Below, piece by piece: positions 56,701-64,000 of a stretch of 64,000 nucleotides of DNA. Under the pieces are notes generated by a model that saw only the letters and a list, made by a program, of their open reading frames with translations, had not been told where the DNA came from and ran no database searches. Location: the NCBI RefSeq assembly GCF_040253615.1, contig NZ_JBEJGY010000004.1, forward strand, positions 248,001 to 312,000. The letters are read 5' to 3'. This DNA is from Streptomyces sp. Edi4 (GTDB lineage Bacteria > Actinomycetota > Actinomycetes > Streptomycetales > Streptomycetaceae). Position 1 is the stretch's first letter. Every line of letters starts with the position of its first letter. The translations under genes were made by a program, and so were the position numbers.

Positions 56701-58282
56701 TGGCTGGACCAGCAGTTACACCGGTGAGCCGATCCCCGCCGAGGAGATGCGGCGCTGGGTGGAGGACACCGTCGCCCTGGTGCGCGCCACGAAGCCGAGG
56801 CGGGTCCTGGAGATCGGCAGCGGTACCGGGCTGCTCCTGTTCCGGCTGGCCGGCGCATGCGAGCAGTACACCGGGCTCGACCTGTCATCCAGCGCCATCG
56901 CTCACGTACGCCGTCATCTGCCGGCCGACTGGCAGCACGTAACGCTGCTGCGCCGGCCGGGCCACGAGCTGGACGACCTCAAGGGCGACGCGTACGACAC
57001 CGTCGTCGTGAACTCGGTGGCCCAGTACCTGCCGAGCGCGGGCTACTTGGTGGACGTGCTCACCAAGGCCGCCGGGCTGCTCGCGCCCGGTGGGCGGATC
57101 GTGGTCGGCGACGTGCGCCACCGCGCCCTGCTGGAGGCCTTCCACGTCTCGGTGCTCGAAGAAGGCCGGCCGGCCGGGGCGGACGACGCCGAACTTGCCC
57201 GCCAGGTCCGCCAGGCCGTGCGGCAGGAGAACGAGCTGCTGCTCGACCCGTGCTTCTTCGAGTCCCTGCGCCAGGAGATCCCGCGCATCGGCCGGGTGGA
57301 GGTGCTGCCCAAACCCGGGCGCGACCGGAACGAGATGACCCGCTACCGCTACGACGTGGTGCTGCACCTGGACACCGAGACCGTCCCCGCCTCCGCGCGC
57401 ACGGTGGCGTGGACCGGCGGCGAGCCGGCGGCGCTGCTCGACGGCTCCCCCGTGGTCGTCACCTCCATCCCCAACGCCCGGGTGCACGCCGACGCGGTGA
57501 CCGCGGCGCGGCTCTGCGGCGAGGACACGGGCATCGACGCCGCCGATGAGACGGTCGGGCTCGACCCGCAGGACGTACGCGACACGGCGGCCCGGCTCGG
57601 GTACGCCGTCGAGCTCAGCTGGGCCACCGGGGACCCCCTCGGACGCTTCGACGCCGCGTTCCGCCCGGCCGGCACCGACGCCGTCACTGCGCTGCCTCCG
57701 GCCGGAAACTGCGCCGGCCTGCCGTGGCCGCACTGGGCCAACGACCCCCATCGCGGCCGGATCGCCCGCACCCTGGTGCCCCGGCTCCGCGCCCATCTGC
57801 GCGAGCGGCTGCCGGAGTACATGGTCCCGGAGGCGTTCGTCACCCTGGAGACCCTGCCGCTGACCGCCAACGGCAAACTCGACCGCGCCGCGCTGCCCGC
57901 GCCGGACTGGTCCACCGGCTCCACCGCGCTGCTCGCGCCGCGCGACGACACCGAGCGGGCCCTGGCCGAGATCTGGAGCACAGTTCTCGGCGTGGCCCGG
58001 ATAGGGCTCGCCGACGACTTCTTCCACCTCGGCGGCCACTCGCTGCTCGCCGTCCAGGTCACCGCGGCGGTGCGCGAGTCCCTTGGCCGGGATCTGCCGG
58101 TACGGGCGCTGTTCGAGGCACCGGTGCTCGCCGCGTACGCCGAAGCGGTGCGCTGCGCCCCGGCCGCCGAGGCGCAGCAGGACACGGCGGCGCCGGTGCG
58201 CGAGGCCGTGCCGGCCGACGGCGCCGGGTTCGACGACCTGTCCGCCGAAGAGCTGGCCGCGCTCATGGGCGGCGAGCTGTGA
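53720..58282 (+). CDS. NRPS 3: C-A(Thr-like)-N-methyltransferase-T
   Basis: A 1520-residue module. The C domain starts near residue 45, with an intact HHIVADGW at 177. The A domain (YVIYTSGTTGRPKG near 640) has code D-F-W-S-V-G-M-V-H-K, eight of ten positions equal to the threonine code, so Thr or a beta-hydroxy relative is predicted. Embedded between A8 and A10 is an N-methyltransferase domain (about 960-1380; LEIGSGTGLLLF at 1029 is the SAM motif). This predicts an N-methylated residue. Ser1441 in HLGGHSLLAVQV is the T domain site. A DLSAEELAALMGGEL tail may be a docking helix. Confidence 0.92.
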   Translation: MSQSPQRTALSADKRRLLAQLLKEQGLSRPDAADLIARRPQGVRLPLSFAQQRLWFVEQFAGPSPLYSIACTVRLTGGLDAGALEGALNRVVARHEALRTTFHAEDGRAEQIVHDRVTVTLALIDLSAPGEDNREAALSELIAQESRRPFDLGSGPLLRATLVRLADEEHLLVLTIHHIVADGWSLDILVRELAHHYRADAAGLPELSIQYADFALWQHGRVSGEALESQLAHWRERLAGAPSVVDLPTDRPRTVQQSFAGACFPWRLEGDLAARLTALAREHDATLYMALLAGFMAVAQRWSGQNDLVVGSPVANRNHPQTEGLIGFFVNMLPLRADLSGNPSFTELLGRVRESALAAYAHQNVPFERIVEEARPDRDAQGRTPFANLLLVLQNTPETRIELPGLRMDVAAVDTGTAKFDLHLQVTETPEGLTGLADYSTELYDERTVRRFIDQWLRLLAAAVEAPATRLDALPLLGATERSAELMAGAARGSTAPAARSLPDAFAEQVRLRPDAIAVGCGPERLTYAELDRRSDALARRLRALGVGPESRVAICVEPSARLVTGILGILKSGGAYVPLDPRHPAERLAFTLADCGAVALVADPEHAGLRDGLPVLAVDQPLSSEPLEPARLGPGHLAYVIYTSGTTGRPKGALLTHANVLRLFEAAAPDVAFGPDDVWSLYHSAAFDFSVWEIWGALLHGGRVAVVPQEARRTPAAFHALVRAEGVTVLSQTPTAFRQFADADAAATTSAARPLALRHVVFGGEALEPGALRDWAARHPEAPRLVNMYGITETTVHVTAHTLGAAGLGAPGSVIGRPLADLAVHLLDGRGEPVPAGIPGELCVGGPGLARGYLGRPGLTAERFVPSPLGDGERLYRSGDLARRLPDGTLEYLGRVDQQVKVRGHRVEPGEIEAELGAHPGVRHVAVLPRETPDGGTGLVAYLVPDADADGEASPGRGRAADAEQVTQWRTVFDTAYEQYEQAGGADPTFNIRGWTSSYTGEPIPAEEMRRWVEDTVALVRATKPRRVLEIGSGTGLLLFRLAGACEQYTGLDLSSSAIAHVRRHLPADWQHVTLLRRPGHELDDLKGDAYDTVVVNSVAQYLPSAGYLVDVLTKAAGLLAPGGRIVVGDVRHRALLEAFHVSVLEEGRPAGADDAELARQVRQAVRQENELLLDPCFFESLRQEIPRIGRVEVLPKPGRDRNEMTRYRYDVVLHLDTETVPASARTVAWTGGEPAALLDGSPVVVTSIPNARVHADAVTAARLCGEDTGIDAADETVGLDPQDVRDTAARLGYAVELSWATGDPLGRFDAAFRPAGTDAVTALPPAGNCAGLPWPHWANDPHRGRIARTLVPRLRAHLRERLPEYMVPEAFVTLETLPLTANGKLDRAALPAPDWSTGSTALLAPRDDTERALAEIWSTVLGVARIGLADDFFHLGGHSLLAVQVTAAVRESLGRDLPVRALFEAPVLAAYAEAVRCAPAAEAQQDTAAPVREAVPADGAGFDDLSAEELAALMGGEL

Positions 58283-58353
58283 TGCCCGCCGCGTCCGCGC
58301 CGCCCGGCGCGTCCCTCCCCTCCCCCGACCCCGATCCTGTGAAGGAGCGTCCC

Positions 58354-61300
58354 GTGGCCACCGGCCCCCGCACCGCCGAGGTGCTGCCCACCTCCGCCGC
58401 CCAGCGCCGGTTCTGGCTGATCGACCGCCTCGATGGCCCCAGCGGGGTCTACAACACCGCCGCCGCGCTCCGGCTGCGCGGACCGCTCTCCACTGAGGGT
58501 CTGCGCGACGCCTTCCAGCTCCTGGTCGACCGGCACGAGGCCCTGCGCACCGTCTTTCCGGCCCGCGACGGCGTCCCGGTCCAGCTGGTGCTGCCGCGCC
58601 GGGCCTTCGAGCTGAAGGTCACCGACGCGGCCGGATCGAGCGAGGCGGAGGTCCAGGAGCTGGCGGGCCGTCTCGCCGAGCAGCCCTTCGACCTGGCCAA
58701 GGGGCCGTTGATGCGCGCCGAGCTGATCGCGCTCGGGCCCGGGGAGCATGTGCTGCTCGTGGTGCTGCACCACATCGTGGTGGACCGGTGGTCCTTCGGC
58801 CTGCTCATGTCCGAGCTCTCCGAGTGCTACGCCGCGTCGGCCGAGCGACGGCCGGTCCGGTTGCCCGAGCTGACGGTGCGCTACGCCGATCACGTGGCGG
58901 GACGCCAGGCCGTGCTCGCCGGCGGCCTCGACGAGCGGCTGCTGGCCTACTGGCGCGACCAACTCGCCGGCGCGCCCCAGGCGTTGGAGCTGCCCTGCGA
59001 CCGCCCCCGCGCGGCGGTCCGCACCTTCCGCGGCGCGAGCGTGCCGGTGCGCCTGGACGCGGGCCTCTCGCAGGGGGTGCGCGACCTGGCCTCCTCGACG
59101 GGCGCGACCCCGTTCATGGTGCTCCTGGCCGCTTTCCAGGCGGTCCTCGCCCGGCACGCGGGTGTCGAGGACGTGGTGGTGGCGACCGGGCCCGCCACCC
59201 GGGCACCGGGCACCGAGGCGCTGGTGGGCTCGCTGGTCAACACCGTGCTGCTGCGTACGTCGCTGGCCGGCGACCCGAGCTTCGCCGAGCTGGTCCAGCG
59301 GGTGCGGGGCACCGCCCTTGACGCCTTCGACCACCAGGAGCTGCCCTTCGACCGGCTCGTGGAGGAGCTGGCGCCGAGCCGTGACCTGTCGCGCAATCCG
59401 CTGGCCCAGGTCGGCTTCGTCCTCCAGAACGCGCCGGCCACCACGCCCGCCCTGTCCGGCCTCGCCGTGGAGCCGGTGGCCGTGGCGCGGGACAGCGCGC
59501 ACATGGATCTGGACCTCCAACTCGCCGACGTCGAGGGGTGTTTCACCGGTTTCGCGGAGTTCGCCCGCGATCTGTTCGACGCTTCGACGGTGACCCGGAT
59601 GCTCGGTCACTGGACCACCTTGCTGAGCGCGGCCGTCCGCGCGCCCGGCACCCGGCTGTCCGAACTGCCGCTGCTCACCGCCGCCGAGCTCGAGCGGGAG
59701 CTGCACGGCTGGAACGACACCGACGGCGAGTTCCCCGCCGGACTGCGGGTGGACCAGCTGTTCACCCGGCAGGCCGCCCGCACGCCCGGCGCGGCAGCGG
59801 TGATCGACGCGTCGGGCACGCTCACCTACGCGGCGCTCGACGCCTGGGCGGCCCGGATCGCCCACCGGCTGCGGCAGGCCGGGGTCGGTCCCGATGTGCC
59901 GGTCGCCCTGTGTCTGGAGCGCGGGGCCGGGCTCAGCGCCGCCATGCTGGGCACGCTGCGCGCCGGCGGCGCCTTCCTCGGCCTCGACCCGGCCTATCCC
60001 GCCGACCGCCTCGCCCACATGCTCGCCGACGCGCGCCCGGCGGTGATCCTCGCCGACGCCTCCACCGCGAGCGCGCTTGTGGCGGACGCCGAGGTGGTGC
60101 TGCTCGACGACATCGCCGCGGACGGAGCGGAGTTCGGCCGCGCCGACACGGGGCCGGGCAGCACGCCGGAGTGCGGCGGCGCCGGCGAGGCCAATCTGGC
60201 CTACCTCGTCTACACCTCCGGCTCCACCGGGCGGCCCAAGGGCGTGGCGGTGAGCCACCGCGCCATCGTCAACACCTTTGCGGGGCTCGCCCGTTCACAT
60301 GGTTTCGGACCCGGCGACCGGATGATCGCGCTGCACTCGCCGAGCTTCGACCCGGCCGTGCACGACTGTCTCGCCCCGCTCGTGGTGGGCGCCACCGTCG
60401 TCTTCCCCGCGCAGGACGCCGCCCGTGATCCCTGGCACTGGGCCGAGCTGGTCGGGCGCCACCGGGTGACCGTGTGGTCCATGGGGCCGGCCGGTACCGA
60501 GGCGATGCTGGCCGCCGCCGAAGAACACGGCCTGCCCCTGGACAGCCTGCGCGCCGCGCTGGTCGGCGGTGACGTACTGCCGCCCGGGCTGCCGCCCCGG
60601 CTGCGGGCGGCGGCGCCCGGCTGCCGGGTGGTCAACTCCGCCGGCGTGGCCGAGGCCGCCTTCTGCAACAACGAGTACCCGGTCCCCGAGGACGCCGGGC
60701 CTGGCCCGCTGCCCTATGGCCGCCCCCTGCTCAACCAGCGCCTCCTCGTCCTCGACCGGCTGCTGCGCCCGGTTCCGGTGGGCGTGCCGGGCGAGCTGTG
60801 CGTGGCGGGCGAGGGTCTTGCCCGTGGCTACCTGGGCCGTCCGGGCCTGACGGCCGAACGTTTCGTGCCGCACCCCTACGGCCGGGTGCCGGGCGAGCGC
60901 CTTTACCGCACCGGCGACCTCGCCCAGCGCCGCCCCAACGGCGAGCTCGAACTGCTCGGCCGGGCCGACCACCAGGTCAAGATCCGGGGCTTCAGGGTCG
61001 AGCCGGGCGAGGTCACCGGCGTCCTGCTCACCCATCCGGCGGTGGCGGACGCCATCGTGGTGGCCCACGAGGCAGGTCCGGGAGAACGCCGCCTCGCCGC
61101 GTACTGGGCGGCCGCACCGCACACTGCGGCATCCGGCGCCGAGCTGGCCGCCTGGCTCCGCGAGCGACTGCCCGCCCACCTGGTGCCCGCGCTGTGGACG
61201 GAGCTCGCGGCCCTGCCGCTCTCACCCAACGGCAAGGTGGACCGGGCCGCGCTGCCCGCCCCCGCCGCGACGGGCACCACGGCCATGCGCGTCGCACCGC

Positions 61301-64000
61301 GCACCGACCGCGAGACGCAGATCGCCGCCATCTGGCAACGCCTCCTCGAACTGCCCGAAGTCGGCGTCCTGGACGACTTCTTCGCCGTCGGCGGTCACTC
61401 TCTGCTCGCCAACCGGCTCGTCAGCGCCGTGCGCGCCGAGTTCGGGGTGGAGGTGCGGCTGCGCGAGGTGTTCGCCGCGACCACGGTGGCCGCCCAGGCC
61501 GAACTCGTCGAGCGGCTGCTGAGCGGCGACGGCGCGACGGACACCGCGCCGCTGCCGCCGATCACCCCGGCGCACCCCGCGCAGCCGCTGCCGCTGTCCT
61601 TCGCCCAGCAGCGGATGTGGCTGTTCGACCGCTTCGCCCCGGGCAACCCGGCCTATCACGTACCGACGGCCGTACGGATCGGCGGCCCTCTCGACCCGGT
61701 GGAGCTGGCCACGGCGCTGCGGGCCCTGATGGACCGGCACGAGGTGCTGCGCGCCGTCGTCGTGGCCGGTGAGGGCGCGCCCACCCAGCGCGTACTACCG
61801 TCCGGTGCGGCCCCGCTGACCGTACGCGAACTCCCCGCCGGCGAAAGCGTGGAGACGGCGGTCGAGGCCTTTGTGACCCGCCCCTTCGACCTCGCGGCCG
61901 AGGCACCGCTGCGCGCCCTGCTGCTGCGCACGGCTCCGGCCGAACACGTCCTGGTCCTGGTCATCCACCACATCGCGCTGGACGGCTGGTCGATGGGCGT
62001 GCTCGTCGAGGACCTGGGTGCGCTGTACGACGGCCGGGAGCTGCCGGCGCTGCCGGTGCGTTACGCCGACTACGCGCGGTGGCAGGCCGACCGGGCCGGC
62101 GAGGGCCGCTGGGCCCCGCAGCTCGACCACTGGCGCGCACGGCTCGCCGGACCGCTGCCCGTGCTCGACCTGCCGGCCGACCGGCCGCGTCCCGCGACCC
62201 CGAGTCTGGCCGGCGCGGTCCACGAGTTCACGCTGCCCGCCGAACTGACCGAGCGGCTGCGCGCGTTGGGATCCCAGCACGGCGCCACGCTCTTCATGGT
62301 GCTGCTCGCCGGCTACCAGGCGCTGCTCGGCCGGCTGTCCGGGGCCACCGACGTGGTCATCGGCACGCCGGTCGCCGGACGCGGACAGCGCGAACTGGAC
62401 GGCGTGGTGGGCTGCTTCGTCAACACCCTCGCCCTGCGGGGCGACTTGTCCGGCGACCCGGCCTTCACCGACCTGCTGGCGCGCGTCCGCGCCGGTGCGC
62501 TCGCCGACTTCGAGTGCCAGGACGTGCCGTTCGAGCAGGTCCTGGACGCCGTCGGCGCCGAGCGCGACCCCGCGAGGCACCCGGTCTTCCAGACCATGCT
62601 GACCCTCCAGAGCGCCCGGCCGCCCCGGGCCGGCTTCGACGGCCTGCGCGTGGAGCCCATCGAGGCGCGCACCGGGTCCTGCCTGATGGACCTGATGTTC
62701 ACCGCCGTCGAGCAGGACGGATGCCTGGCGTTCTCGGTGGAGTACGCCACCGACCTCTTCGACGAGGAGAGCGTGGCCCGTCTCGCGCACCGCTTCGGCG
62801 TGCTGCTCACGGCCGCCGCCGACGCGCCGGACACGGCGCTGTCACGGCTCGCGCTGCTGGACGCCGAGGAGCGCCGCACCGTCCTGACCGACTGGAACGC
62901 CACCGCGCGCCCGTTCCCGTCCGGCGGCCTGCACGACCTGGTCGCGGCGGCCGCCGCCCGCACCCCCGACGCCCCGGCCCTGGAGTACGAGGGCCGCGCC
63001 ACCAGCTACGCCGATCTGGAGACCGCCGCCGAACGGTGCGCCGCCCGCCTGCGCGCCCTCGGCGTCGACGGGCAGAGCGTGGTCGCGGTGCACGCGGCCC
63101 CCACCCCGCTGCTCGTCACCGCCCTGCTCGGCGTGATGAAGGCGGGCGCCGCCTTCACCACACTCGATCCCGAACTGCCCGAACCGCGGCTGCGCCTGCT
63201 CCTCGACCTGTCCGGCGCGCACCTGGTCCTCACCGACGACGGCGCGCCACGCCCCCTCTTCGACAAGATCACGGTGGTCCCGATCGAGGCACCCGGCGAG
63301 CCCGCCGGGGCCGTCCAGGTGCCGCAGGCCCCGACCGAGCCGGACGCGCTGGCCTGCGTCTTCTTCACCTCCGGCACCACCGGAACCCCCAAGGGGTCGA
63401 TGTTCACGCACGGGGGCCTGGTGAACTTCACCCTCGCGATGGCGCGGGAGTTCAGGCTGGCCCCCGGCGACCGCTTCCTCCAGCTGGCCTCCACCGGCTT
63501 CGACGTCCTGCTCGAAGAGCTGTTCCCGGCGCTTGCGGCCGGCGCCACCGTGGTGCTGCCCGGCTCCCGCCTCCTGACCCGAGGCGTCGACCTGACCGGG
63601 TATCTGGCGGAGCACCGCGTCAGTGGCCTGGAGCTGACCACCGCGTACTGGCACGACTGGGTCGGTCAACTGGAGCGTACCGGAGGCCAGTTGCCCAAGA
63701 CGCTGCGGTTCGTCGCGATGGGCGGCGAGCGGGTGCGCCGCGACCGGCTCGCCGCCTGGCAGCGGTACGGGGTCGCGCTGGTGCATGTGTACGGTCTGAC
63801 CGAGGTGACCTGCACCTCGACCACCCTGCGCGTGGAGGACCAGGCGGTGGGCGGCGACGGCCTGCCGATCGGCCGACCGCTGGCCAACACCCGGGTCTAT
63901 CTCCTGGACCCGTCCGGCCGGCCCGTGCCCATCGGCGCCCCGGGCGAGCTGCACCTGGGCGGTGCGGGCCTGGCCCGTGGCTATCTCGGCCGCCCGGGCC
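58354..64000 (+). CDS. NRPS 4 (partial): C-A-T-C-A..., runs off the window
   Basis: A + strand frame open to the window end. The first C domain has HHIVVDRW near residue 139. A1 (YLVYTSGSTGRPKG near 618) is odd: A5 reads NSAGVAEAAFCN where NRPS 2 has ALGGATEASIHS, and A4 is SFDPAVHD; it may be inactive or unusually specific. The T domain has Ser1016 in VGGHSLLANRL. The second C domain has a canonical HHIALDGW near 1206. A2 (FFTSGTTGTPKG near 1668; A4 GFDVLLEELF; A5 VYGLTEVTCTS) gives code D-V-E-L-A-G-V-C-T-K, which I cannot assign. GTG 58354 follows GAAGGAG; an ATG at 58282 overlapping the previous stop is the alternative start. Confidence 0.88.
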   Translation, partial: MATGPRTAEVLPTSAAQRRFWLIDRLDGPSGVYNTAAALRLRGPLSTEGLRDAFQLLVDRHEALRTVFPARDGVPVQLVLPRRAFELKVTDAAGSSEAEVQELAGRLAEQPFDLAKGPLMRAELIALGPGEHVLLVVLHHIVVDRWSFGLLMSELSECYAASAERRPVRLPELTVRYADHVAGRQAVLAGGLDERLLAYWRDQLAGAPQALELPCDRPRAAVRTFRGASVPVRLDAGLSQGVRDLASSTGATPFMVLLAAFQAVLARHAGVEDVVVATGPATRAPGTEALVGSLVNTVLLRTSLAGDPSFAELVQRVRGTALDAFDHQELPFDRLVEELAPSRDLSRNPLAQVGFVLQNAPATTPALSGLAVEPVAVARDSAHMDLDLQLADVEGCFTGFAEFARDLFDASTVTRMLGHWTTLLSAAVRAPGTRLSELPLLTAAELERELHGWNDTDGEFPAGLRVDQLFTRQAARTPGAAAVIDASGTLTYAALDAWAARIAHRLRQAGVGPDVPVALCLERGAGLSAAMLGTLRAGGAFLGLDPAYPADRLAHMLADARPAVILADASTASALVADAEVVLLDDIAADGAEFGRADTGPGSTPECGGAGEANLAYLVYTSGSTGRPKGVAVSHRAIVNTFAGLARSHGFGPGDRMIALHSPSFDPAVHDCLAPLVVGATVVFPAQDAARDPWHWAELVGRHRVTVWSMGPAGTEAMLAAAEEHGLPLDSLRAALVGGDVLPPGLPPRLRAAAPGCRVVNSAGVAEAAFCNNEYPVPEDAGPGPLPYGRPLLNQRLLVLDRLLRPVPVGVPGELCVAGEGLARGYLGRPGLTAERFVPHPYGRVPGERLYRTGDLAQRRPNGELELLGRADHQVKIRGFRVEPGEVTGVLLTHPAVADAIVVAHEAGPGERRLAAYWAAAPHTAASGAELAAWLRERLPAHLVPALWTELAALPLSPNGKVDRAALPAPAATGTTAMRVAPRTDRETQIAAIWQRLLELPEVGVLDDFFAVGGHSLLANRLVSAVRAEFGVEVRLREVFAATTVAAQAELVERLLSGDGATDTAPLPPITPAHPAQPLPLSFAQQRMWLFDRFAPGNPAYHVPTAVRIGGPLDPVELATALRALMDRHEVLRAVVVAGEGAPTQRVLPSGAAPLTVRELPAGESVETAVEAFVTRPFDLAAEAPLRALLLRTAPAEHVLVLVIHHIALDGWSMGVLVEDLGALYDGRELPALPVRYADYARWQADRAGEGRWAPQLDHWRARLAGPLPVLDLPADRPRPATPSLAGAVHEFTLPAELTERLRALGSQHGATLFMVLLAGYQALLGRLSGATDVVIGTPVAGRGQRELDGVVGCFVNTLALRGDLSGDPAFTDLLARVRAGALADFECQDVPFEQVLDAVGAERDPARHPVFQTMLTLQSARPPRAGFDGLRVEPIEARTGSCLMDLMFTAVEQDGCLAFSVEYATDLFDEESVARLAHRFGVLLTAAADAPDTALSRLALLDAEERRTVLTDWNATARPFPSGGLHDLVAAAAARTPDAPALEYEGRATSYADLETAAERCAARLRALGVDGQSVVAVHAAPTPLLVTALLGVMKAGAAFTTLDPELPEPRLRLLLDLSGAHLVLTDDGAPRPLFDKITVVPIEAPGEPAGAVQVPQAPTEPDALACVFFTSGTTGTPKGSMFTHGGLVNFTLAMAREFRLAPGDRFLQLASTGFDVLLEELFPALAAGATVVLPGSRLLTRGVDLTGYLAEHRVSGLELTTAYWHDWVGQLERTGGQLPKTLRFVAMGGERVRRDRLAAWQRYGVALVHVYGLTEVTCTSTTLRVEDQAVGGDGLPIGRPLANTRVYLLDPSGRPVPIGAPGELHLGGAGLARGYLGRPG

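Noticed and set aside
57349..60258. Antisense open frame of over 900 codons opposite NRPS 3 and 4
   Set aside because: Same effect of high third-position GC; no recognisable domain, and the sense strand is fully explained.

Overview
The window is high-GC actinobacterial DNA, almost certainly from a Streptomyces chromosome. The evidence is near-total G/C at third codon positions, many GTG starts, AfsR/SARP regulators, Streptomyces-style MarR, TetR, XRE and WYL regulators, and a large NRPS locus. I saw no rRNA, tRNA or CRISPR array.

Left part (1-25 kb): a mosaic of small accessory units, mostly a regulator divergent from one enzyme. These are MarR/amidohydrolase, TetR/flavoprotein plus aldehyde dehydrogenase, LysR/SnoaL-like, MarR/VOC, XRE-cupin/GNAT and MarR/quinone oxidoreductase. 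Several gaps hold clear inverted or direct repeats that look like the operators. The region also carries a questin-oxidase-like gene, a secreted BNR-repeat protein, a Tat-exported purple acid phosphatase, a decayed MFS fragment and a catalytically degenerate aldehyde dehydrogenase homologue. An intact IS481-family element (23685-24752, 6-bp target duplication) sits exactly on the CTAG shared by the stop codons of two convergent genes.

Right part (about 26-64 kb, running off the end): a lipopeptide-type NRPS cluster. An AfsR-type regulator, a small exported peptide, a second SARP and a membrane-anchored penicillin-acylase-family hydrolase come first. A strong hairpin terminator follows, then two apparent transcription units. 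Unit 1 (34505-41247) encodes a KAS III-like enzyme, an AMP ligase, a carrier-protein-type PLP decarboxylase, a discrete carrier protein, a VioC/AsnO-like 2-oxoglutarate hydroxylase and a tryptophan-dioxygenase-superfamily haem protein. Unit 2 (41490 to the end) encodes an MbtH protein and four NRPS proteins, interleaved with a cysteate/threonine-synthase-like and a serine-hydroxymethyltransferase-like PLP enzyme. The readable modules are FAAL-ACP-C-A(Gly)-T, C-A-T, C-A(Thr-like)-MT-T and C-A-T-C-A... Both units are preceded by heptamers of the type NYCAGNN on a strict 11-bp register, the signature of SARP binding sites.

Reading the cluster together: a fatty acid is activated by the FAAL and N-acylates glycine. 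PLP enzymes and oxygenases supply non-standard residues, and a carrier-bound decarboxylation line supplies a further amine-type unit. The acylase may remove or edit the acyl group on the outside of the membrane. The product is not one I can name. At 47.1 kb the NRPS reading frame appears to shift by one base, so the long apparent NRPS-PLP enzyme fusion is probably two translationally coupled genes.
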